In this document: piece after piece, positions 23,660 to 31,640 of the stretch | How the letters are laid out: each line of letters starts with the position of its first letter | How positions within the stretch are numbered: position 1 is the stretch's first letter | Source: Mycobacterium gordonae | Lineage (GTDB): Bacteria > Actinomycetota > Actinomycetes > Mycobacteriales > Mycobacteriaceae | NCBI RefSeq assembly: GCF_001417955.2 | Contig: NZ_LKTM01000331.1 | Coordinates: 1-46,165, forward strand | Reading direction: 5' to 3' | Length of the DNA: 46,165 nt | The notes under the pieces: generated by a model | The model's database searches: none | What the model saw: the letters and a program-made list of their open reading frames with translations, nothing else | Told to the model about the DNA's origin: nothing | Position numbers and translations under genes: made by a program

Positions 23660-24997
23660 TTAGCCGGCAGCGCCGACGGCGTCGGCCACGGTGGCCGCCA
23701 GCCGCTGCGCGATGTCCTCGTCGGCAGCCTCCACCATCACCCGGATGAGCGGTTCGGTTCCCGAGGGACGCAACAGGATTCGCCCGGTGTCACCGAGTTC
23801 GGCCTCGGCCTGCGCGACCGCGGTCTGCACCGACGGAGCCACGGCGGCGGTGGCCTTGTCGGCGACCTCAACGTTGATCAGCACCTGCGGCAACGTCTGC
23901 ATCGCCGCGGCAAGAGTGGCCAGCGACGAACCGGTCTGCACCATCCGGGTCATCAGACGCAGCCCGGTGACGATGCCGTCGCCGGTGGACCCCAGGGCCG
24001 GCATCACGATGTGGCCGGACTGCTCGCCACCGAGGCTGTAGTCGCCGGCCCGCAGCTCTTCCAGGACGTAGCGGTCACCGACGCCAGTGGTGCGCACGGT
24101 CACGCCGGCGGCCCGCATGGCCAGATGGAGTCCGAGGTTGCTCATCACGGTCGCCACCAGCGTGTCGGATGCCAGTTCCCCGGCCTCCTTCATGGCCAGG
24201 GCCAGCACCACCATGATGGTGTCGCCGTCGACGAGTTCGCCGTTGGCGTCGACAGCCAGGCAGCGGTCGGCGTCGCCGTCGTGCGCGATCCCCAGGTCGG
24301 CGCGGTGGGCGATCACCGCTTCCCGCAGCGCCTCCAGATGGGTGGAGCCGCAGCGGTCGTTGATGTTGAGGCCGTTGGGTTCGGCGTTGATCGCGATGAC
24401 GCGGGCTCCGGCAGCGCGGTAGGCGCTCGGAGCCGCTTGCGAGGCTGCGCCGTGGGCGCAGTCGACCACCACGGTGAGCCCATCCAGGCGGCTCGTACTG
24501 GCCTTGCCGACGTGACGCAGATAGCGTTCGGCCGCGTCCTCGGCGTCGACGACCCGGCCGATGCCCGCGCCGACCGGGCGCAGTCCCGGCCCGGTAGCGA
24601 CCAGATTCTCGATCTGGTCTTCAGTGTCGTCGTCCAGCTTGTGGCCGCCGGGGCCGAAGATCTTGATGCCGTTGTCGGGCATCGGGTTGTGCGAGGCCGA
24701 GATCATCACGCCGAAGTCGGCGTCGTAAGCGCCAGTGAGGTAGGCGACTGCGGGCGTCGGAAGCACACCGACTCGCAGCGCGTCCACACCTTCGCTGCTC
24801 AGGCCCGCGATGACGGCGGCCTCGAGCATTTCACCGCTGGCCCGCGGATCGCGCCCGATCACAGCCATCCGGCGGCCGGGTCCGGTTGAACTCGCCAGGT
24901 GCCGCGCCGCGGCTGCGCCCAGCGCTAGCGCCAACTCGGCGGTCAGCTCGCGATTGGCGACTCCACGGACGCCGTCGGTGCCGAAAAGTCGACCCAT
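23660..24997 (-). CDS. glmM: Phosphoglucosamine mutase
   Basis: GlmM converts glucosamine-6-phosphate to glucosamine-1-phosphate, the second step of UDP-GlcNAc synthesis after GlmS. The 445-residue protein has the usual family length. It shows LFGTDGVRGVAN at the start, the phosphoserine loop ISASHNPMPDNG with Ser102, the metal-binding DGDADR motif, GGEQSGH in the sugar-binding domain, and the phosphate-binding RPSGTEPLIRVM near the C-terminus. The ATG at 24997 has a GAGAGG ribosome site about 11 bases upstream. A -10-like TATCTT (plus-strand AAGATA, 25015-25020) lies between it and the inverted repeat behind rpsI, so glmM may have its own promoter. Confidence 0.97.
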   Translation of the reverse strand: MGRLFGTDGVRGVANRELTAELALALGAAAARHLASSTGPGRRMAVIGRDPRASGEMLEAAVIAGLSSEGVDALRVGVLPTPAVAYLTGAYDADFGVMISASHNPMPDNGIKIFGPGGHKLDDDTEDQIENLVATGPGLRPVGAGIGRVVDAEDAAERYLRHVGKASTSRLDGLTVVVDCAHGAASQAAPSAYRAAGARVIAINAEPNGLNINDRCGSTHLEALREAVIAHRADLGIAHDGDADRCLAVDANGELVDGDTIMVVLALAMKEAGELASDTLVATVMSNLGLHLAMRAAGVTVRTTGVGDRYVLEELRAGDYSLGGEQSGHIVMPALGSTGDGIVTGLRLMTRMVQTGSSLATLAAAMQTLPQVLINVEVADKATAAVAPSVQTAVAQAEAELGDTGRILLRPSGTEPLIRVMVEAADEDIAQRLAATVADAVGAAG

Positions 24998-25036
24998 GCG
25001 GACAAACCTCTCACAAGATAGCGATAGTGCTCATAC

Positions 25037-25109
25037 CCACTTTTGGCTGCGAGCGTGCCGACCGGGCGTGCGACACGCCGACTGACACACGCTCGCAGCC
25101 AAAAAGTGG
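25037..25109. repeat. Long inverted repeat with nested hairpin after rpsI
   Basis: Arms 25037-25057 and 25088-25109 are reverse complements over 21 positions with one bulged base. The core CTGCGAGCGTG is matched by CACGCTCGCAG. The 30-base loop holds a second perfect hairpin, GGCGTG-CGA-CACGCC, at 25065-25079. It starts eight bases past the rpsI stop and lies before glmM, so it could end or protect the rplM-rpsI transcript. There is no T-tract after the stem in the minus direction, so it is not a classical intrinsic terminator. A dispersed mycobacterial intergenic palindrome is the alternative. Confidence 0.8.
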
Positions 25110-25116
25110 TGGCTGA

Positions 25117-25572
25117 TCAGCGCTTGCTGTACTGAGGCGCCTTGCGAGCCTTCTTCAGGCCGTACTTCTTGCGTTCGGTGGCACGCGGGTCGCGGGTCAG
25201 GAAGCCGGCCTTCTTCAACGCCGGCCTGTCCTCGGGGGTCGCCACGATGAGCGCGCGGGCGATGCCCAGACGCAGTGCCCCGGCCTGGCCGGAGGGGCCG
25301 CCGCCGTGCAGGAGGGCGTAGATGTCGTAGCTTTCCAACCGCTCGACGGTCACCAGCGGCGCCTTGATGAGCTGCTGGTGCACCTTGTTCGGGAAGTAGT
25401 CCTCGAGGCTGCGGCCGTTGAGGTCGAACTTGCCGGTGCCGGGCACCAGGCGCACCCGCACCACAGCCTCCTTGCGGCGGCCGACGGTCTGGATCGGGCG
25501 CTCGAACACGAACGACTCGGTCTCGACCACGGCCTCTGCGACCTCGGTGGTTTCCAGACTGGTCTCGGTCAC
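25117..25572 (-). CDS. rpsI: 30S ribosomal protein S9
   Basis: The 151-residue protein is S9 with the actinobacterial N-terminal extension of about 25 acidic and Val-rich residues. The core motifs are QTVGRRKEAVVRVRL, GGGPSGQAGALRLGIARAL and RDPRATERKKYG, and the invariant C-terminal tail ends QYSKR, which reaches the P-site tRNA. The GTG start overlaps the rplM TGA (GTGA), so the two proteins are translationally coupled as in most bacteria. Confidence 0.98.
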   Translation of the reverse strand: MTETSLETTEVAEAVVETESFVFERPIQTVGRRKEAVVRVRLVPGTGKFDLNGRSLEDYFPNKVHQQLIKAPLVTVERLESYDIYALLHGGGPSGQAGALRLGIARALIVATPEDRPALKKAGFLTRDPRATERKKYGLKKARKAPQYSKR

Positions 25573-26012
25573 TGCGCCACCTGCTTGATCTCGAACGGAA
25601 CCGGCTGCTGAGCGGTGTGGGGGTGCTCCGGGCCGGCGTAGACGCGAAGCTTCTTCTGGATCTGCCGGCTCAGCTTGTTCTTGGGCAGCATGCCGACGAT
25701 CGCCTTCTCCACCACGCGGTCGGGGTGCTTCTGCAGCAGCTCACCGATGCTCCGCTGGCGCAGACCGCCGGGATACCCCGAGTGGTTGTAGGCCATCTTG
25801 CTCTGCAGTTTGTCGCCGCTGATGGCGACCTTTTCGGCGTTGATGACGATGACGAAGTCACCACCATCGACGTTGGGCGCGAACGTGGGCTTGTGCTTGC
25901 CGCGCAGCAGCGTCGCCGCTGCTACGGCAAGGCGGCCAAGCACAACGTCCGTGGCGTCGATGACGTACCACGACCGCGTGGTGTCACCCGCCTTGGGCGC
26001 ATATGTGGGCAC
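25569..26012 (-). CDS. rplM: 50S ribosomal protein L13
   Basis: L13 is an early 23S rRNA binding protein. The start is GTG 26012, giving 147 residues beginning VPTYAPKAGDTTRSWYVIDA; the longer open frame upstream is the untranslated leader. Conserved parts are VLGRLAVAAATLLRGK, VDGGDFVIVINAEKV, GYPGGLRQRSIGELLQ and the final RVYAGPEHPHTAQQPVPF. It is the first gene of the rplM-rpsI unit behind the promoter at 26151-26180. Confidence 0.98.
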   Translation of the reverse strand: MPTYAPKAGDTTRSWYVIDATDVVLGRLAVAAATLLRGKHKPTFAPNVDGGDFVIVINAEKVAISGDKLQSKMAYNHSGYPGGLRQRSIGELLQKHPDRVVEKAIVGMLPKNKLSRQIQKKLRVYAGPEHPHTAQQPVPFEIKQVAQ

Positions 26013-26145
26013 AGCGCTTACCTTCTCTTCTCTCGGGTGGATCCCGGTGCGAACCGGGGGCCGGTCAGGCGTTTGCGGTTGGGGCTGGTCTCGGCGACCG
26101 ACAGTGACCCGAGGACCCACGTACCCGCAGGTACCGCACGCCAAC
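26013..26145 (-). promoter_or_regulatory. 5' leader of the rplM-rpsI transcript
   Basis: Given the promoter at 26151-26180, the transcript would start near 26145 and carry a leader of about 130 bases, long for mycobacteria. A perfect stem-loop CCCGGT-TCGC-ACCGGG (minus strand) lies at 26043-26058, about 30 bases before the GTG. A purine-rich GAGAGAAGAGAAGG ribosome site precedes the start. Feedback control by L13 is known for rplM-rpsI leaders in other bacteria; whether this leader works that way is unknown. Confidence 0.5.
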
Positions 26146-26150
26146 GGAGC

Positions 26151-26180
26151 AGCTTACCGACGCGCATCCCCGCAGGTCAA
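26151..26180 (-). promoter_or_regulatory. SigmaA-type promoter for rplM-rpsI
   Basis: On the minus strand TTGACC (plus-strand GGTCAA, 26175-26180) and TAAGCT (plus-strand AGCTTA, 26151-26156) are separated by exactly 18 bases, close to the housekeeping sigma consensus. It lies just after the esxT stop, so ribosomal genes rplM-rpsI can be transcribed independently of the ESX-4 genes upstream. Confidence 0.72.
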
Positions 26181-26185
26181 AACGA

Positions 26186-26482
26186 CTACCACGACCAACT
26201 GCCGGCCGCCCGGCGATCGGCGCCGGCCACCTCGGCTGCGCCGTCGCGGACCGCTTGTCCCAATTCGATCAGGATCTCATTGAGCGCGGTGGCCGCCTGG
26301 TGCCATTTGAGCTGTTCGGCCTGGTAGGCAGCGGCCGCCTGCCGGGTCCAGAGGTGCTGCAGCGGCGTGATCTGGGATCTCAGCTCATCCAGCGCCGCGT
26401 TGAAGCGTGCGGCTGTGGTGTGAATCTCCTGCCGGACGGAGTGTTCGATGGCGTCGAAGTGATACGACAGCGTTGAATCCAT
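26186..26482 (-). CDS. esxT: ESX-4 WXG100-family protein EsxT
   Basis: The 98-residue protein is a helical-hairpin ESX substrate-type protein, encoded next to esxU as its likely heterodimer partner. The turn reads LWTRQAAAAY, so the usual WXG glycine is arginine, which I recall is also true of EsxT in M. tuberculosis. Conserved family segments are VRQEIHTTAARFNAALDELR and EQLKWHQAATALNEILIELG. No clear YxxxD/E motif is seen after helix 2. The ATG at 26482 lies 12 bases after the esxU stop. Its stop sits just before the rplM promoter. Confidence 0.93.
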   Translation of the reverse strand: MDSTLSYHFDAIEHSVRQEIHTTAARFNAALDELRSQITPLQHLWTRQAAAAYQAEQLKWHQAATALNEILIELGQAVRDGAAEVAGADRRAAGSWSW

Positions 26483-26494
26483 GACGGTCTCCGA

Positions 26495-26821
26495 TCAGAG
26501 GGTTCCGCCGGTGGCGGCGATTCGGTCGGCATGGCTCTGGCCGGCCTCACGCAGCGCGGCTTCGTTGTGGCGGATGGTTTCGGCGATGGCGTGCAGGACG
26601 TGATGAAGCCGCGCCGACTCGGCGTTCCAGCGATCCACCACGTCCTTGAACCGCGCCGCGGCGGTCCCGCCCCACACCGACGGCGGTACGGCGCCCATCT
26701 GCCCGATGAATGCGTGCAGCATGGCCCGGATCTCGTCGTTGCGGACGTCTGTGGTTGCTGCGACCGATCTCATCAGGTCGAAGTCGGTGTTGAGTGCGTC
26801 GGCACCCGCAGAAATGCTCAT
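26495..26821 (-). CDS. esxU: ESX-4 WXG100-family protein EsxU
   Basis: The 108-residue protein has the WXG100 plan with a VWGGTAAARFKDVVDRW turn. The open frame runs 64 codons upstream, but the ATG at 26821 follows a near-perfect ribosome site (AGGAGG, five bases before the ATG) and begins the typical MSISAGADALNTD. It probably pairs with EsxT. It lies 68 bases after the secretion-associated gene, a slightly larger gap than elsewhere in the locus, and the strong ribosome site suggests higher expression than its neighbours. Confidence 0.93.
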   Translation of the reverse strand: MSISAGADALNTDFDLMRSVAATTDVRNDEIRAMLHAFIGQMGAVPPSVWGGTAAARFKDVVDRWNAESARLHHVLHAIAETIRHNEAALREAGQSHADRIAATGGTL

Positions 26822-26889
26822 CTGGTCCTCCTGTCGTCTCCTTGTTCGACCCGCGTGGACGCGGTTTGGTTCCATCGACTTCCCGGGTC

Positions 26890-28050
26890 TCACCCCACCG
26901 CGTGCGCGGTCCGCACGGCCTGCTCGCAGGCGGACCGGACGGAGTCCCGCTCCGCGGGCCGGCTCTGGCATCCGATGCTGATCCGCAGCGATCCGTCCAG
27001 CAGCACCGTCCACCGCACATCGTGGGCCGCCCGCACTTCGCGATAGGTCACTGCGGGACGGCCGGCGCTGACCCCGGCCGGGTCGAAGTCGACGAAGACC
27101 CCGGCTGGTTCGGCGTCGATCGCGCGGCGCAACCGGTCGGCGGCGCCGGCCAGCGTCTCGCCGGACGTCGGCGTTTGCGTGACGTGCAACGCCGACTCGG
27201 GGTCAGACGGTGAGGTGATCTGGACCCGCGCCGAACCCGGCCCGGAGGTGACGCGCTGGGTGAGCCAGCCGGCGGGGATCGTCAACGCCACGTCACCCTC
27301 GACCAGAACCGTCGTGGGCGCCGCGCGGGCCACCGGGGGCGGATTCTCGGCGGTCACCGCGGGCAGCACCAGACCCGCCGCGGTGACCGTGACGCCCGCG
27401 ACCGCCAGCCGCGCACGAGTTCGACCGCCGAATGTCACGACCGGTTCCCGGTCCGGAATCGATGCCGCCGCGCGGGCCGGATTCGTCGCACCGATGTCCT
27501 CGACCGTGGTGACGAGGTGCCCGGTCGCAATGGCGTCGGTGATCGCTCGGGCGAGCCGACGTGCTCCGGGTACCGCGGTCGGGGCGTCGATCACCACGTT
27601 GCCCGGTGTCATCGTGGCGATGACGCGGGCAACCTCCTCGACGACGCCCTGCTCGCCGGTGCGGCGCGGCACCGCAACGACACCGTCTCCCGAGACGGCC
27701 ACCAGCCGTTCGGCGATCTCCACCACTATCGCCGAATTCTGTTGTGCCAGAATAGAAGCCCGCGTGCATACGGTGGCCTCGGCGCCCGCGGCCGCGGTGA
27801 CCACGTCGACCCGGGCCGTCGACCACCACGACGGACACATCACGAGCACGCCGAGGTGCCCCGCGGTCAACGAGCACAGCACGTCGCGCCACAGCTCGTC
27901 AACGGCGACCGGCCGCCCGTCCACCAACGCCACCGGGTCGTCCACGGCCTCCAGCGCCGCTACGAAGCGCGCGTCGGTCTCGGCTGTCGCGCAACACAAT
28001 CGGCTGACGTGCAACGGCCCGGCCACGACGACCGCGCGGTGCGCGGTCAC
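26890..28050 (-). CDS. Type VII secretion-associated protein (Rv3446c-like)
   Basis: The 386-residue protein matches by position and pattern the family called type VII secretion-associated protein. An N-terminal half of about 215 residues has an ASKHA/DUF-like alternating alpha-beta pattern (VVVAGPLHVSRLC, VSGDGVVAVPR). A membrane helix follows near residues 210-230 (ARLAVAGVTVTAAGLVLPAV), then a C-terminal domain with IPAGWLTQRV and YREVRAAHDVRWTVLLDGSLRISI split over several strands. Its role in ESX-4 is unknown; the membrane anchor suggests it works at the secretion complex. The GTG start overlaps the eccC4 TGA (GTGA). Confidence 0.85.
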   Translation of the reverse strand: MTAHRAVVVAGPLHVSRLCCATAETDARFVAALEAVDDPVALVDGRPVAVDELWRDVLCSLTAGHLGVLVMCPSWWSTARVDVVTAAAGAEATVCTRASILAQQNSAIVVEIAERLVAVSGDGVVAVPRRTGEQGVVEEVARVIATMTPGNVVIDAPTAVPGARRLARAITDAIATGHLVTTVEDIGATNPARAAASIPDREPVVTFGGRTRARLAVAGVTVTAAGLVLPAVTAENPPPVARAAPTTVLVEGDVALTIPAGWLTQRVTSGPGSARVQITSPSDPESALHVTQTPTSGETLAGAADRLRRAIDAEPAGVFVDFDPAGVSAGRPAVTYREVRAAHDVRWTVLLDGSLRISIGCQSRPAERDSVRSACEQAVRTAHAVG

Positions 28051-31000
28051 GCGGGCGGGCTCCAGGCCACCTGCACCAGCTGCTCGACGCCGGGGCGCGT
28101 GATCAGTGTGCCGCGACCGGGTGGCAGCGGTGCGGGTGGCCTCGACCCAAGCAGGGCACCCTCTTCCGGGCGGCCACTCATCATCAGTCCCATGCAGCCC
28201 AGGTCTCCCAGACCGGCGAGCAGCGGCTCGAACAATGCCCGCGCGGCGCCCCCGCTCCGTCGCGCGGCAATCATGTGCAGTCCCAGATCTGTTGCATACG
28301 GCAGGTATTCGAGCAACGGGAGTAACGGGTTCGCGGTCGACGTGGTGACCAGGTCATAGTCGTCGACGACGAGGTAGATCTCGGGACCGGTCCACCATGA
28401 TCTTGCCTGCAGCTCTGCCTGGCCGACCTCAGGACCCGGCATCCGCAGCCGCAGCAGATCGACCAGCTCCGACACCAGAACCTCCAGGGCCGCGGGCGCC
28501 ATGGCGTACCCGCCCAGATGTTCCGACATGACGACGCCGAGCAGTGTGCGCCGGAAGTCGACCAGGAACAGCCGGGCCTGCACCGCGCTGTTTATGCGGA
28601 CGACCTCGCGGCACAGGGTCCGCAGCGCGGCGGTCTTGCCGCAGCCGTTGTCCCCGAGTATCAACAGGTGCGACCGCTGCTGGAAATCAATTGCAGCCGG
28701 CTGCAATCGGTGTTCTTCGAGACCGAGCACGATCCGGGGCTCGTGTTCGAGGACGACGGCGTCGTAGTCGACCTGGGTGGGTAACAGCGGTATCGGCGGC
28801 GCTGCGGGGCCGCCGCGGTGCAATTCGAGTTCCTCCGGTCCCGGCAGGGCGACCATCATGTGCAGGCCGTCCACGCTGAGACCGCGACCGGGACGGTCGG
28901 TGGGGACCTGACGGGCCTGCCGGCGGTCAAGCTCGGAATCGGCGGGATCACCGAGCCGCAACTCGATGCGGGTGCCGAGCCGATCTTTAAGCGCCGGCCT
29001 GATCTCCGCCCAGCGACCGGCTGACACCAGCACGTGCACCCCGTACGAAAGTCCCTGAGCCGCAAGCGCGGTGATCGAATCCGCGACCGCGTCGAAGTCC
29101 TGGCGCAGGCCCGCCCACCCGTCGACCACGAGGAACACGTCCGGGAAGCAGTCGAGCGGACCACCGTCGCGGCGGCATACCTCGCGGGCGTGTACCGCCG
29201 ATTCCATCTCGGCCGCCATACGCCAGACGAGCTCTGGCTGAGTCCGGTCGGCGACCGCGCCGACGTGCGGCATGCCGCGCAGGGCGGACAGTGCTCCGCC
29301 CCCGAAGTCGAGGCAATAGAACTGCACCTGTCCGGGACTGTGCGTGGCGGCCAATGCGGTGATGAGGGTGCACACCGCCGTCGACTTGCCCGACCGGGGC
29401 GCTCCGACAACGGCGACATTGCCGGCGGCACCCGACAGGTCGACCGTCAGCGGCACGCGACACTGCTCGTAGGGACGGTCGACGACGCCTATCGGAACGA
29501 CCAGACGTGTCGGCCTTCGACCGGCCAGCAGCGTCCGCAGCCGGGGCGCCACATTCAGCGGAGGCAACCACACCTGGTGGGCGGGAGGCCCCTGGTGCTC
29601 CAGGCGGTCGAGGAGCGTGTGCAGGAGCGAGGGGCCGGGTTCCTGCTCCGAATGGCGCACTGCCTCATAGTTTTCGGCGGTGAAGCGGCGTACGCCGGGC
29701 GCTGCCGGGCCGGCGGCACCGTCCGACGGTGACGGTCCCGACACGCAAGCGGCCTGGAAGCGGACCAGCTCTCCGCTGGCGGCGCGCAGCAACCCCGCTC
29801 CCGGCGTGCTCGGCAGTTCGTAAGCGTCCGGGGTGCCCAGCACCGCACGTGACTCGCCGGCGGACAGGGTCTTCAGGCAGATCCGGTAGGACAGGTGGGC
29901 TTCCAAGCCACGCAGCCGCCCCTCGTCAAGCCGTTGACTGGCCAGCAGCAGGTGCATGCCGAGGGATCGTCCGACCCGACCGATCGCGACGAACGTGTCG
30001 GCGAAATCGGGATGCTGACTGAGCAGTTCGGAGAACTCGTCGACGATGATGAACAGTGTCGGCAGCGCAACCGATCCGGGCGCCCGAGCCTGGGCGTACG
30101 CCGCCGCGCTGGCGAAGTTACCGGCCTTACGCAGCAACTGTTGCCGTCGGTTGATCTCTCCCGCCAGGGCCTCACGCATCCGTGCGACCAGGGCTGCCTC
30201 GTCGGCGAGGTTGGTGATGACCGCCGCCACATGCGGCGCCCTGGCGAAGTCGAGAAATGTTGCGCCCCCTTTAAAGTCGATCAGCAGTAAATTCAGCACC
30301 TCGGGTGAGTTGCGGATCATCATGCCCATCGCGACGGTGCGCAGCAGCTCGGACTTGCCCGATCCGGTGGCTCCGACGCATAGCCCGTGCGGCCCGATCC
30401 CCTCCTCGGCCGCCTCCTTGATGTCCAGCAGCACGGGCTGGCCGTCCAGGGTGGCGCCGATCGGGACCCGCAAGCGTTCCCGGCGATTCTGGTTGTGCCA
30501 CAACGCGATCGGGTCGGCACCGTTGCCGGGGAAAACGGCCGTGCCGGCGGGTCCTGGCGCACCTGAGGCGGACGCCGCAATCCGGCGCGCGCACACCACC
30601 GCATCGTCTCGGTCGAGGTAGTCGGGAGCCTCCAGCAGGTCCTGCCCGGCGGAATGCCGAATCGTCAACGATGACGCCGGAACGCCGGTCCGCAGCACGG
30701 TCGCACCGCTGATCTCAACGTCGTCGTTTCCGGCAGCGTCGACGATCACCACCACATGCGGGTGCACCATCCGCGCCGAACCGGCCGGGTCCGTTGCGCT
30801 CGGATGTTGATTGTGCGGCAGCCACTTCAACCAGTCCCACTCCGCTCGATCCGTCACGGCAGCGACGATCAGCAACTTCTCGGGCGGATGCGCTATCGCC
30901 AGCTGGCAGACGATTGCGCGGAGCAGTCCGCGCACCCGGTCTGCGTCGCCATCGATGGTCGTCCTGTCCAGTACGCGTAGCGGTATCGCGATCGGCGCAT

Positions 31001-31544
31001 CCGGGAGCGTCGAATATGTTCGCACGAAGCGATTCAGGGCCGAGACGGTCAGAGGATCACACCGGCGCGCAGGTCGTCCCGGCGCGACCACCAGAGCGGG
31101 TTTCAGCGGAATACTTCCGACACCGACCCTGACCGAGCAGGACTCCGCTTCGGTGGACTGTCGCCTCCACATGCGGTCGCCGCCTGTCAACGTCCAGAGA
31201 CTGTCCGGCTCTGGATGCAACGTCGTCAACGACGCATGCTGCGCGACAATGGCTTCGGTGACTTTCGGGCGCAATGCGCACAGGTAGTCCAGATACTCGT
31301 CCCGGTCACCGGCTATCGCCGCACCCCGGCGTCTGCCCCGCCCGGCCGTCAGGGCCAGCGACACCAGCATCATGGCGGGAACGGCCAACAATGCGGGGTT
31401 GCGCGCGGCGGGAGACCCGGTGCAGAGGACCACTCCGGCGACGGCCACGGACGCGACGGCCATCACGGCCGGCAGCACCAGCGTGCTCGAGGACGCCGAT
31501 TGCGACAGTTCGGGCGGGGCGGCTACTTCGATGACCGCGGCCAT
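28047..31544 (-). CDS. eccC4: ESX-4 secretion FtsK/SpoIIIE-type ATPase EccC4
   Basis: EccC is the motor ATPase of type VII secretion that recognises substrates and powers export. The 1165-residue single chain has two N-terminal membrane helices (about 21-42 and 50-68) and three ATPase domains. Walker A motifs are GATGSGKS (391-398), GAPRSGKST (714-722) and GDNGCGKT (964-971). Walker B-like strands are FIIVDEF (about 499-505), FLVVDGW and YLVVDDYD. Only the first domain keeps the catalytic Asp-Glu pair (VDE), as expected for EccC proteins. It is divergent from eccD4 and overlaps the next gene by four bases. The protein appears somewhat shorter at the N-terminus than the H37Rv version I recall. 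Confidence 0.96.
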   Translation of the reverse strand: MAAVIEVAAPPELSQSASSSTLVLPAVMAVASVAVAGVVLCTGSPAARNPALLAVPAMMLVSLALTAGRGRRRGAAIAGDRDEYLDYLCALRPKVTEAIVAQHASLTTLHPEPDSLWTLTGGDRMWRRQSTEAESCSVRVGVGSIPLKPALVVAPGRPARRCDPLTVSALNRFVRTYSTLPDAPIAIPLRVLDRTTIDGDADRVRGLLRAIVCQLAIAHPPEKLLIVAAVTDRAEWDWLKWLPHNQHPSATDPAGSARMVHPHVVVIVDAAGNDDVEISGATVLRTGVPASSLTIRHSAGQDLLEAPDYLDRDDAVVCARRIAASASGAPGPAGTAVFPGNGADPIALWHNQNRRERLRVPIGATLDGQPVLLDIKEAAEEGIGPHGLCVGATGSGKSELLRTVAMGMMIRNSPEVLNLLLIDFKGGATFLDFARAPHVAAVITNLADEAALVARMREALAGEINRRQQLLRKAGNFASAAAYAQARAPGSVALPTLFIIVDEFSELLSQHPDFADTFVAIGRVGRSLGMHLLLASQRLDEGRLRGLEAHLSYRICLKTLSAGESRAVLGTPDAYELPSTPGAGLLRAASGELVRFQAACVSGPSPSDGAAGPAAPGVRRFTAENYEAVRHSEQEPGPSLLHTLLDRLEHQGPPAHQVWLPPLNVAPRLRTLLAGRRPTRLVVPIGVVDRPYEQCRVPLTVDLSGAAGNVAVVGAPRSGKSTAVCTLITALAATHSPGQVQFYCLDFGGGALSALRGMPHVGAVADRTQPELVWRMAAEMESAVHAREVCRRDGGPLDCFPDVFLVVDGWAGLRQDFDAVADSITALAAQGLSYGVHVLVSAGRWAEIRPALKDRLGTRIELRLGDPADSELDRRQARQVPTDRPGRGLSVDGLHMMVALPGPEELELHRGGPAAPPIPLLPTQVDYDAVVLEHEPRIVLGLEEHRLQPAAIDFQQRSHLLILGDNGCGKTAALRTLCREVVRINSAVQARLFLVDFRRTLLGVVMSEHLGGYAMAPAALEVLVSELVDLLRLRMPGPEVGQAELQARSWWTGPEIYLVVDDYDLVTTSTANPLLPLLEYLPYATDLGLHMIAARRSGGAARALFEPLLAGLGDLGCMGLMMSGRPEEGALLGSRPPAPLPPGRGTLITRPGVEQLVQVAWSPPA

Positions 31545-31624
31545 AGTTCGACGACGTTAAGCGGCACCGAGATTCATGGCAATTCAGTTGTGGATAGCCG
31601 TAAGCAGCGCGCTGCCGAACCGTT

Positions 31625-31640
31625 TAGCGTGCCGAGGATG
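31625..31640 (+). promoter_or_regulatory. Leaderless-type -10 element at the eccD4 start
   Basis: TAGCGT at 31625-31630 fits the TANNNT -10 pattern and is followed by seven bases and then ATG 31638. With this spacing the transcript would begin at the ATG itself, the arrangement of leaderless mycobacterial mRNAs. No ribosome site is properly spaced; GAGG directly abuts the ATG. This supports ATG 31638 as start. Confidence 0.5.

Noticed and set aside
25037..25109. Insertion-sequence ends or a miniature transposable element
   Set aside because: No target-site duplication was seen around the inverted repeat and there is no transposase nearby. It is kept as an inverted repeat without a mobility claim.
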